Shown here one piece after another: positions 57,637-64,000 of a DNA stretch of 64,000 bases. Below the pieces are notes generated by a model. That model had not been told where the DNA came from. It saw only the letters and a list, made by a program, of their open reading frames with translations, and ran no database searches. A program made the position numbers and the translations under genes. This DNA comes from Gallionella sp. (lineage in GTDB: Bacteria; Pseudomonadota; Gammaproteobacteria; Burkholderiales; Gallionellaceae), in contig JAQTTV010000010.1 of assembly GCA_028710565.1 (NCBI GenBank), positions 44,003 to 108,002 of the forward strand. Reading direction: 5' to 3'. Positions within the stretch are counted from its first letter, which is position 1, and each line of letters begins with the position of its first letter.

Positions 57637-57668
57637 AGCCCCCAACTGGATTTGGGGGCTTCTTTTTG
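57637..57668 (+). terminator. Rho-independent terminator of ppk2
   Basis: AGCCCCCAA (57637-57645) pairs with TTGGGGGCT (57652-57660) around a short loop, followed by TCTTTTTG. The opposite-strand gene ends two bases further on, so it may act in both directions. Confidence 0.9.
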
Positions 57669-57669
57669 T

Positions 57670-58143
57670 CTACCATACCGTGGGCTTGAATACCATTAAG
57701 CCATACACGATCAGCATCGCGGGAAAGGCAATCATGCCTAATCGCTCCCATAAACGGGCATAACGCCAATAGCCACTCGGCAATTCGGTTTGATTTGTCA
57801 TCGCCATACACGCCATTTTTGCCATCTGAATTTGCATCCAAACCACAGGTAGCCAGCTGATGCCTGCCAGCACAAATAACGCGTAAGTGCCGAGCAACCA
57901 TGGTTCGTGGAAGGAGTAGCCACCGAGATAAACCATTGCCGCACCCGTGGCGGGTTGAATGAGGATGGCGGGGGTGGTGAACCAATAATCGGCTCGCACG
58001 ACCAATTTGGAAACTTCAGCGATGGCGGCGACGTTGCGGGTGCGATTGATGAAGTACAAATAAAACGCACTGCCAAATCCCACGCCCACCAGCAACACGC
58101 TGGACAAAATATGCGCCCATTTCAACCACAAATACGCGTTCAT
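57670..58143 (-). CDS. DUF2269 integral membrane protein
   Basis: The 157-residue protein has four TM helices, including AYLWLKWAHILSSVLLVGVG (about 3-22) with a histidine that could be structural. It also has FTTPAILIQPATGAAMVYLG and a C-terminal FPAMLIVYGLMVFKPTVW. This is the DUF2269 family, of unknown function. It overlaps the DoxX-like gene by four bases and is the last gene of the SDR-DoxX-DUF2269 set. Confidence 0.88.
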   Translation of the reverse strand: MNAYLWLKWAHILSSVLLVGVGFGSAFYLYFINRTRNVAAIAEVSKLVVRADYWFTTPAILIQPATGAAMVYLGGYSFHEPWLLGTYALFVLAGISWLPVVWMQIQMAKMACMAMTNQTELPSGYWRYARLWERLGMIAFPAMLIVYGLMVFKPTVW

Positions 58144-58514
58144 TTAGCAACCTCCTCATATTGAACCAACAGCCACAACAACAGCAAAATCGGTAAATTT
58201 TTCAAAATAGGCGCGAAGGGGTGTAGCCAATAGTTGGGCAAGTACACGGCGATAATCAGACTGTACGAAATGATTAGCGCGGCTTGCGCTTGCCATAATC
58301 GGCGATTGGGGCGCAGCAAAGTGAGGATGCCGAGCAATATGTCCAAACCCGCCGAACCATACAACGCGATTGCCGCGACGGTGTCATGTAGTCCGACTTG
58401 CGCCAATAACGCCAAACTGTCGCGCACGGGATAAATCCCCAAGGACAGCGCGCCTGTAGCCAGCCAAATCAATGCCAACGTGGCGCGGATAAGCTTTAAG
58501 TCACGTGCTTTCAT
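58140..58514 (-). CDS. DoxX-like membrane protein
   Basis: The 124-residue protein has four TM helices: LIRATLALIWLATGALSLG, TVAAIALYGSAGLDILLGIL, ALIISYSLIIAVYLPNYWLH and NLPILLLLWLLVQ. This pattern fits the DoxX-like family. In many proteobacteria this domain is fused to the C-terminus of an SDR-type epimerase; here they are separate neighbours, which supports joint action. Function is unknown. Confidence 0.85.
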   Translation of the reverse strand: MKARDLKLIRATLALIWLATGALSLGIYPVRDSLALLAQVGLHDTVAAIALYGSAGLDILLGILTLLRPNRRLWQAQAALIISYSLIIAVYLPNYWLHPFAPILKNLPILLLLWLLVQYEEVAK

Positions 58515-58544
58515 TTGATTTTAGAATCTCCTATCTATTTCCCG

Positions 58545-58602
58545 TTCGGGGTGAGCTTGTCGAACCCCATTCTGAGTTCACCATTCGACAGGCTCATGGC
58601 GA
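58545..58602. repeat. Dispersed repeat of the GAGCTTGTCGAA type
   Basis: CCGTTCGGGGTGAGCTTGTC (58552-58562 area) and ACCATTCGACAGGCTCATGG form an imperfect inverted pair between the SDR and DoxX genes. It is related to 47389-47432. Confidence 0.6.
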
Positions 58603-58606
58603 GCGG

Positions 58607-59473
58607 TTAGTTTTTAGGAACAATAAACGTGCGGAAACTGCGTGGTGGGCGATTGAGCAAGCGCGCAAAATCCGTCGCGGGGGCAGTATTGCCTGCATCC
58701 ATCATGGTAAACGTGTCACTACACAACGGGCTGCTGGGGACAAAATCGCCCAGCTTTGCCATCAAAAACATCATCCAGCGTGGCATCGCGAGATGGTAAA
58801 CAGGACGCAGTTGGAATTGTGCGCGATAGCTGTCCAACATGCCGCGCATCGTCGTTGGCTCTGCGCCTACTGCGGCAACGGTTTGACTGAAGGCATTCTG
58901 ATCCGCCAACCAATTCACCACGGCCGAGCCAATGTCGTCGATATGCACAGGCTGCAAGGTTTGTTCGCCGCCCATTGCCAAAGCGTGCAGCGGCAGCTTG
59001 GCAAGATTGCGGAACATCTGCGCGCTTGCGCCATCCTCGCCATAAATCACCGACGGGCGCAAACACAATACAGGGCAAGGCAAACGAAACAGTGCCTGTT
59101 CGGTTGTGATTCGCGTGGTGAAATACGGCACATTGACCCCGCTATCCACGCCCAGCGCAGAAATATGCACCACACGCCGCACGCCCGCTTCGGCGCAAGC
59201 GGCAAATAACGCCAGCGGCGTGTCGGTGTGCAACGCCTGCATGGGGTTGTCGCGACTATCACGCAGCACGCCCACCGCATTGACCACTACGTCTATGCCC
59301 GTCAAACGCGGCAGCCACACTCCTTGGTTCGTATCACGTCGAAAATCCACCGCAATGTCGGTCGCTAAAATTGGACGACGCACAGCCCCAATCACCCGAT
59401 GTCCCGCCTCACGCAAAGCCCGCGTCAAATGCCGCCCCACAAAACCGCTCGCCCCACAAATTAAGATGTTCAT
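58607..59473 (-). CDS. NAD(P)-dependent epimerase/dehydratase (atypical SDR)
   Basis: The 288-residue protein starts MNILICGASGFVGRHLTRAL, the GxxGxxG cofactor motif of atypical SDRs (residues 7-12). VVNAVGVLRD and VVHISALGVDSG follow. CLRPSVIYGEDGASAQMF fits NDUFA9- or NmrA-like members, which often lack the YxxxK pair. It is the first gene of the SDR-DoxX-DUF2269 group, which in other genomes is partly fused. A quinone- or membrane-linked redox role is possible but unproven. Confidence 0.87.
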   Translation of the reverse strand: MNILICGASGFVGRHLTRALREAGHRVIGAVRRPILATDIAVDFRRDTNQGVWLPRLTGIDVVVNAVGVLRDSRDNPMQALHTDTPLALFAACAEAGVRRVVHISALGVDSGVNVPYFTTRITTEQALFRLPCPVLCLRPSVIYGEDGASAQMFRNLAKLPLHALAMGGEQTLQPVHIDDIGSAVVNWLADQNAFSQTVAAVGAEPTTMRGMLDSYRAQFQLRPVYHLAMPRWMMFLMAKLGDFVPSSPLCSDTFTMMDAGNTAPATDFARLLNRPPRSFRTFIVPKN

Positions 59474-59544
59474 TGCATTCCTTTCGTAAAGTCAAATAGA
59501 CAGTTGGCAAAACGTCACCCATCCTATCCACATAATGCATCAAT

Positions 59545-59660
59545 TCCCTCGCCCGCTTGCGGGAGAGGGCTAGGGAGAGGGTGAGGTTTTTGATTTTCGG
59601 GTGTATTCCTTCTCCCCCAGCCCCCTCTCCCACGAGTGGGCGAGGGGAGGAAACGAACAC
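59545..59660. repeat. Double copy of the palindromic GC-rich repeat
   Basis: CCCTCGCCCGCTTGCGGGAG continuing AGGGCTAGGGAGAGGG (about 59550-59582) and CCCTCTCCCACGAGTGGGCG (about 59624-59643) are two units in tandem. The second supplies the last codons and the first supplies the stop region of the DCC-family gene. Confidence 0.7.
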
Positions 59661-60100
59661 GCCCCATCCCGACAAGATTGACTGCGCCGCTCCGCCTGCC
59701 ATGCGGCGTATTTTTCCCAAACCACAAACACCAACGGCAGTCCCGTCCAAGACAGCAATTGCCGATGGCGCGCCACCAAAGGGTAAAGCCTGAGCATCAC
59801 GGGGCGGGTTAATTTGCCGCCCCACAAGCGCGCAATCCCCGTCATCCCCACCGTTCGGTGCAGCACCGCAAACGCATCCACGCCCGTGATCCACGCGCCT
59901 GCCGCATCCCGCAAATGCAAACTCGCCATCATCGCCGCCCGCGTCACACCCTCCGCCCGAAATGGCGTGTCATCAAAATCCGCCGCCGAGCAATCCACTA
60001 AGGTGAGTCGTTGCGCCACATCATGCTGCTGAATCGCCCCCATTTCATGACGACACAGCCCGCACGACGCATCGAAATAAACTGTCAATAGTTTGCTCAT
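59570..60100 (-). CDS. DCC-family thiol-disulfide oxidoreductase (DUF393) with repeat-derived C-terminus
   Basis: The 176-residue protein begins MSKLLTVYFDASCGLCRHEM. DxxCxxC (D10, C13, C16) is the DCC-family signature, thought to be thiol-redox active. GVDAFAVLHRTVGMTGIARL is also typical. After about residue 145 the sequence becomes FPPLAHSWERGLGEKEYTRK and ends SKTSPSP, which is simply translated palindromic repeat. The natural C-terminus has therefore been replaced or extended. Start is the second of two adjacent ATGs, after GGAG. It lies between the SDR and GbsR-like genes. Confidence 0.85.
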   Translation of the reverse strand: MSKLLTVYFDASCGLCRHEMGAIQQHDVAQRLTLVDCSAADFDDTPFRAEGVTRAAMMASLHLRDAAGAWITGVDAFAVLHRTVGMTGIARLWGGKLTRPVMLRLYPLVARHRQLLSWTGLPLVFVVWEKYAAWQAERRSQSCRDGACSFPPLAHSWERGLGEKEYTRKSKTSPSP

Positions 60101-60124
60101 CATAGTCTCCATAAATTACATAAG

Positions 60125-60142
60125 TTTCTGTCAGTACAGAAA
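60125..60142. promoter_or_regulatory. Operator-like palindrome upstream of the DCC gene
   Basis: TTTCTGTCAGTACAGAAA is an inverted repeat (7-bp arms TTTCTGT and ACAGAAA) 24 bases before the DCC-family start. A related TTTCTGTC...AGAAAT lies at the promoter of the adjacent GbsR-like regulator. Confidence 0.6.
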
Positions 60143-60164
60143 TAGAAAGGCAAAAAAATACCGC

Positions 60165-60686
60165 CTATTTCGCCAACAAACTTTGAATCTTTGCGCCCAA
60201 CTTCATCACTTTCATTAAGGTCGCAGGATCCAGTTTCAACATTTGGTCGCCCCAGGTCGAAAGCGATTCCATCAACACCAAGGTTTCCTTGATGCGCTGC
60301 TGGACGGCGCGCTCTTCTTTGGACAACTCTTCGCTGGATAAACAATCGCGTAGCACCGTGATCGTGGGGTCGAATTCTCGTGCTTTACGCTCGCTCACCA
60401 CCGTGCGAAACAACGCCCACACATCAGTCGAAGTCGTGAAATGATCGCGGCGATCTCCCATTACATGCACCAGCTGAATCAAATTCCAGTTCTGCAACTC
60501 CTTGATACTATTGCTGACATTCGATCTCGCCACTTCCAAGGTCTCGACAATCTCATCCGCCGCCATCGGGCGACCTGCCAGATACAGCAACGCGTGGATT
60601 TGAGAGACAGTTCGATTCACCCCCCACTTAGAGCCCATTTCGCCCCAGTGAAGCACAAACCGCTGCGCGACAGGATTTAGTTTCAT
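60165..60686 (-). CDS. GbsR/MarR-type transcriptional regulator
   Basis: I start at ATG 60686 (MKLNPVAQRFVLHWGEMGSK), typical of GbsR-like proteins; the frame extends 35 codons upstream into promoter sequence. The 173-residue protein has a winged helix with TVSQIHALLYLAGRPMAADE and IVETLEVARSNVSNSIKELQ (recognition helix about 55-70). A C-terminal dimerisation helix bundle follows. It probably represses itself and the neighbouring DCC-SDR-DoxX genes through shared palindromes (60125 and 60712). The ligand is unknown. Confidence 0.88.
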   Translation of the reverse strand: MKLNPVAQRFVLHWGEMGSKWGVNRTVSQIHALLYLAGRPMAADEIVETLEVARSNVSNSIKELQNWNLIQLVHVMGDRRDHFTTSTDVWALFRTVVSERKAREFDPTITVLRDCLSSEELSKEERAVQQRIKETLVLMESLSTWGDQMLKLDPATLMKVMKLGAKIQSLLAK

Positions 60687-60711
60687 GGCGCGCACTTTAG
60701 AGACTTCAGTT

Positions 60712-60731
60712 ATTTCTGTCAAGAGAGAAAT
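60712..60731 (-). promoter_or_regulatory. Operator over the GbsR-like gene's promoter
   Basis: ATTTCT (60712-60717) and AGAAAT (60726-60731) form an inverted repeat that resembles the one at 60125-60142. On the minus strand a TTGACA -35 lies inside it, and TAAAGT further down could be the -10. This is a good layout for autorepression. Confidence 0.6.
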
Positions 60732-60815
60732 TGACGGCGCGGTGGGGGTAATCATTGAGCGGGTATAATTCCGCGCTGGGTATCTTGCCAAACGAGCGGG
60801 TTGAGGGGGATTGAA

Positions 60816-63395
60816 ATGTCGGAAGAGGCTTTGAAACGTATTCAGGAAGCAAAGGAGCGGCGGCTGACGGTGTTGAATTTGGACTTCTTGGGTTTGACCG
60901 AGTTACCCAAAGAATTATCCGAATTGGTATGGTTAGAGGGGCTAGGGCTTGGAAAAAATGAACTCACCGATGTCAGCGCACTGGTGGGATTGTCCAACCT
61001 CACGCAACTATCCCTTTGGGGCAATCAACTTACGGATGTTAGTCCGCTGGCGGGATTGGCCAATCTCGTGTGGCTAGAGCTTTGGAGCAATCAACTCGCT
61101 GATATCAGCCCACTGGCAGGATTGACCAATCTCAGGCGGCTAGACCTCGGGTTTAATAAACTCACGGATGTCAGCCCACTGGCGGGATTGACCAATCTTA
61201 TGCGGCTAGACCTTGGGTACAATAAACTTACGGATGCCAGTCCACTGGCAGGATTGCCCGACATCAGGCGGCTAGACCTTTGGGATAATCAACTGAACGA
61301 TTTAAGGCCGCTCCTTAATCTGATTGAAAAGGGGATTCTTGTTCGACTAGAAGATGATAATGACAGGAGGAAAAATGGAATTGTCGTTACTCATAACCCA
61401 CTCCAATGTCCTCCAGCCCACATCGCTGGACAAGGCAACGCGGCGATTCTGACGTATTTCCGCGACCTGGATACCCAAGGTGCGGGCAAGTTGAATGAGG
61501 CGAAATTGATTATCGTGGGCGAACCCGCTGCGGGAAAAACCTCGTTAATGGAAAAGCTGTTTGACCCTGATTTTGCCTTATCGCCCGATACAGAAAGCAC
61601 CTTGGGCATCACGGTGCGCGAGGGTTGGCAGTTTCCGCATCCGACTGAACCTGAACGCCCCTTTTCCGCCAATGTGTGGGATTTTGGCGGGCAGCAGATT
61701 CAGTATATGACCCACCAGTTTTTTCTCACCCCGTCCTCCTTGTATGTGTTGGTGTCGGCGAATGACCGCAAAGAGCCGACCAATTTTCCATATTGGTTCA
61801 AAATCATTCACTTGCTGGGCGAGGAGCGCGGATTTCATAGCCCTGTGTTGGTGGTGTTGAATGAAAAAGATGACCGCTTTATCAATAAATTCAACTTTGA
61901 CCGCACCTTTTACCAAGCCCGCTATCCCGAATTGACCATCGAAGTGTGCGAGGTAAATTTGGCGCAACACGACGGCAAGTTGGACGCGCTGCGCCGCACC
62001 ATTCAGGAAATGTTGGTGCAACTGCCGCACGTCAATGATGACCGTCCCGCCCGCTGGCAGGACATCCGCGACAGTTTGCGCGAGCGGACAAAAACCGCTG
62101 ACCACATTACGTTTGCCGAGTACGCGGAAATTTGCGCCCAGCACGCGGTAACGGCAGAAGACAGCCAATTATTGTTAAGCGGCTATTTGCACCGTTTGGG
62201 CAGCGTGCTGCATTTTGCTGCGGACGTGCAGTTGCGCGATTTTATGGTGCTGAACCCACAATGGGCGGTGGATGCGGTGTATAGCGTGTTGGCGGACAAC
62301 GAAATTGCGGCGGCTTCGGGGCGATTTACGCAATGCAAATTAGATGCGGTTTGGGCGGGCTACAAGGTGGACGAGCGCGCCAAATTGTTGAATTTAATGA
62401 AGCAGGATAACTTTGAAATTTGTTATCCGCTGGCGGACGGCGGCTATATCGCGCCGCAATTATTGTGTGACCAGCAGCCTGTTTATGCGTGGAATGACAG
62501 CGACACCCTGAAATTCCGCTTTCAATACAAATTTATGCCCGAAGGAATCGTCACGCGGTTGATTGTGCGGCTTAACGCGTTGATTGCCAAAGATGCCAAC
62601 GGCAAAGACGTAGTGTGGCGCAAAGGCGTGTTGTTGACGGATGCGGGTTGTCAGGCGCAAGTGCGCGAAGAGGAAAACCGCGACGGCTTGAAAGTCATTG
62701 ACATCGCCGTCACAGGTGAAATCCATCAGCGCAAATACCTGCTGCGCCGCGTGCGTGACGAAGTGCAAGCGATACACCAAAAATGGTTCAGAAATATCCA
62801 ATCGGATCAGATGATTCCGTGTCAGTGTGAACATTGCCAAAATCCCGCCAGCAGCGAACGCAAATACTTCAAATTTGAAACGCTGCGCAAGTATCAAGAC
62901 AAGGAAAAATCGACCATCGAATGCGACCAAGGCTTGTGCGATGTCGCGGTGTCGGGGCTGTTGGAGGGTGTGTTTCCAAAAGAAGAGATTGAACAATTAC
63001 AAAATAGGGAGAATTTTATGTCTGGACATCAATTTAGCCATGTCACAGTAGAAGCAGGTGGACTACTGATTGTCGGTGACGGCAACCAACAAAAATCGCA
63101 TTCGGACAATGTAAGTGTGAGCGTTAACGCCGAACAGCGCGAATTCATTAACGCCATGCTGGAGGCGGTACTCGATCAGCGTCCGTCCAAGGAAATCAGC
63201 AAGGCGGCGATCAAAATGCAGGATGTAATCGAAGCTGACAAAACCCAACCCACGCCAGCATCCCAACACCGCTTGGGGCAATTTTTCAGCACCATCAAAA
63301 ACCTAGCGGGATTTAGCCAAGATGCCAGCAAGCTAACCGAGTTTGTGGTGACCCATAGCGATGCCATTGGCTCGGCACTGACAGCGATTTCGTAG
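60816..63395 (+). CDS. Bacterial Roco protein (LRR-Roc GTPase-COR) with C-terminal extension
   Basis: I choose ATG 60816 (MSEEALKRIQ), with GAGGGGG upstream. The 859-residue protein has about seven leucine-rich repeats (about 20-175, unit LTDVSPLAGLTNL). The Roc GTPase has P-loop IIVGEPAAGKTSLMEKLF (about 232-249), G3 DFGGQQ (about 289) and G4-like NEKDD (about 348). A COR domain (about 415-660) and a cysteine/histidine cluster, CQCEHCQNP (about 669), follow. The last 125 residues (from MSGHQFSHVTVEAGG) form a separate helical tail. Roco proteins are dimeric GTPases related to LRRK2. The LRR units are nearly identical at DNA level. Its biological role in bacteria is unknown. Confidence 0.93.
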   Translation: MSEEALKRIQEAKERRLTVLNLDFLGLTELPKELSELVWLEGLGLGKNELTDVSALVGLSNLTQLSLWGNQLTDVSPLAGLANLVWLELWSNQLADISPLAGLTNLRRLDLGFNKLTDVSPLAGLTNLMRLDLGYNKLTDASPLAGLPDIRRLDLWDNQLNDLRPLLNLIEKGILVRLEDDNDRRKNGIVVTHNPLQCPPAHIAGQGNAAILTYFRDLDTQGAGKLNEAKLIIVGEPAAGKTSLMEKLFDPDFALSPDTESTLGITVREGWQFPHPTEPERPFSANVWDFGGQQIQYMTHQFFLTPSSLYVLVSANDRKEPTNFPYWFKIIHLLGEERGFHSPVLVVLNEKDDRFINKFNFDRTFYQARYPELTIEVCEVNLAQHDGKLDALRRTIQEMLVQLPHVNDDRPARWQDIRDSLRERTKTADHITFAEYAEICAQHAVTAEDSQLLLSGYLHRLGSVLHFAADVQLRDFMVLNPQWAVDAVYSVLADNEIAAASGRFTQCKLDAVWAGYKVDERAKLLNLMKQDNFEICYPLADGGYIAPQLLCDQQPVYAWNDSDTLKFRFQYKFMPEGIVTRLIVRLNALIAKDANGKDVVWRKGVLLTDAGCQAQVREEENRDGLKVIDIAVTGEIHQRKYLLRRVRDEVQAIHQKWFRNIQSDQMIPCQCEHCQNPASSERKYFKFETLRKYQDKEKSTIECDQGLCDVAVSGLLEGVFPKEEIEQLQNRENFMSGHQFSHVTVEAGGLLIVGDGNQQKSHSDNVSVSVNAEQREFINAMLEAVLDQRPSKEISKAAIKMQDVIEADKTQPTPASQHRLGQFFSTIKNLAGFSQDASKLTEFVVTHSDAIGSALTAIS
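60963..61292 (+). repeat. Five tandem 66-bp repeats encoding leucine-rich repeats
   Basis: Units begin at 60963, 61029, 61095, 61161 and 61227. Each encodes 22 residues starting LTDVSPLAGL or close to it. Units three and four are most alike, which suggests recent expansion by slippage or recombination. Confidence 0.88.
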
Positions 63396-63398
63396 AAC

Positions 63399-64000
63399 TT
63401 ATTGCGTCTGCCCGTATCGAGCAATTAGATCATTAAGGGGCGAGGCTTTATCGAATAACCAGCCTTGTCCATATTCACACTCAAGTTCGATAAGTAGGGC
63501 ACGCACGTCTTCGGTTTCAATGCCTTCTGCCACTACATTCATGCCAAGGGAATGCGCTAAGGCGATGGATGAGCGGACAATTTCCAAGCTTTGTGGCGAT
63601 TTGGCGACATAGGCGGCGAAGGAGCGGTCTATTTTCATTGTGCCGATAGGATAGCGTTGCAAATAATCCAATCCAGAATGTCCTGTGCCGTAATCGTCTA
63701 ACGCAAGGGTAATGCCTAGGGAAATCAATTTATTGAGAATTTTCAGGGCTTCTTCGGGCGATTCCACCATGACCGTTTCGGTAAGTTCCAGCTTAAGTTC
63801 TTTGGGGGGCATATTGTATTTGCGTATCACGGTTTTGACATCTTCAACCAAGGTGCTACTGGTCAGTTGCAAGGCGGATAAATTGACGCTCACAAAAGGA
63901 TGGTCAACTTTGGTGATGGATTTTAGGCTCGTCCAGTCGCGGCACGCACGGTCTAACGTCCATATGCCAATCTCGCGAATTTGCTTGGTTTGCTCTGCTA
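63399..64000 (-). CDS. EAL-domain c-di-GMP phosphodiesterase (partial, 5' end outside window)
   Basis: The frame is open from the right edge to the stop at 63399, about 200 codons, and is the C-terminal part of an EAL domain. Visible are QIREIGIWTLDRACRDW, VSVNLSALQL, LELTETVM (catalytic Glu), LALDDYGTGHSGLDYLQRYP (metal-binding Asp pair), MKIDRSF, VVAEGIET and QGWLFDKASP. All key motifs look intact, so it should hydrolyse c-di-GMP. What precedes EAL is not visible. The four-base gap to the Roco stop means the genes converge. Confidence 0.93.
   Translation of the reverse strand, partial: AEQTKQIREIGIWTLDRACRDWTSLKSITKVDHPFVSVNLSALQLTSSTLVEDVKTVIRKYNMPPKELKLELTETVMVESPEEALKILNKLISLGITLALDDYGTGHSGLDYLQRYPIGTMKIDRSFAAYVAKSPQSLEIVRSSIALAHSLGMNVVAEGIETEDVRALLIELECEYGQGWLFDKASPLNDLIARYGQTQ

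Overview
The window looks like a chromosomal segment of a betaproteobacterium, most likely of the Nitrosomonadales type (Gallionella, Sideroxydans, Nitrosomonas or Methylophilus relatives). This rests on gene order: leuS-lptE-holA-cutA-dsbD-aroQ-accB-accC-prmA-DUF3426 on one strand, bioF-bioH-bioC-bioD together, and ssrA next to tyrS-mepM-anmK. The tmRNA tag ANDETYALAA is close to the usual betaproteobacterial tag. Species cannot be fixed from sequence alone.

Layout. 1-2 kb: the N-terminal part of a membrane PAS/GGDEF sensor that runs off the left edge. 2.2-8.7 kb: biotin genes bioF, bioH, bioC and bioD. A VapBC toxin-antitoxin pair and a DUF5131/TcmP (three-Cys-motif) pair sit between bioC and bioD. 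8.8-13.1 kb: ssrA, tyrS, a peptidoglycan endopeptidase and anmK. 13.1-23.6 kb: a long minus-strand housekeeping run. 24-25.9 kb: a small outer-membrane barrel, a CZB zinc-binding protein with a structured leader, and trxC.

26-37.5 kb is an accessory, repeat-rich zone. It holds an IS3 remnant, a gene pair of HU and HU-TM-LysM, a MITE-like element with 22-bp perfect terminal repeats, and membrane proteins of the DUF6629 and ceramidase types. It also holds two blocks of unknown minus-strand genes, each behind a copy of the same roughly 120-bp sequence that diverges right at a GTT (integron-like). Further in are a GST and Fe-S oxidoreductase pair, an ABC exporter, and two tandem 18-residue hydrophobic micropeptides. 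37.5-46.2 kb is one giant cyclic beta-1,2-glucan synthase gene.

46.3-64 kb: a cytochrome b561, a PhnD-like binding protein coupled to a diguanylate cyclase, and an NAD salvage operon (nicotinamidase, pncB, nadE, nadM-Nudix) divergent from its NrtR regulator. Next come a PRC-barrel protein, PPK2, and an SDR/DoxX/DUF2269/DCC/GbsR-type cluster with matching operator-like palindromes. A bacterial Roco protein (LRR-Roc-COR) follows, and an EAL phosphodiesterase runs off the right edge.

A family of GC-rich palindromic repeats (core CCCTCTCCC/GGGAGAGGG) is scattered across the window. It lies in frame inside bioH and leuS, forms the C-terminus of the DCC-family gene, and sits inside both MITE copies. 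c-di-GMP signalling recurs: two GGDEF proteins, one EAL protein and one CZB protein.
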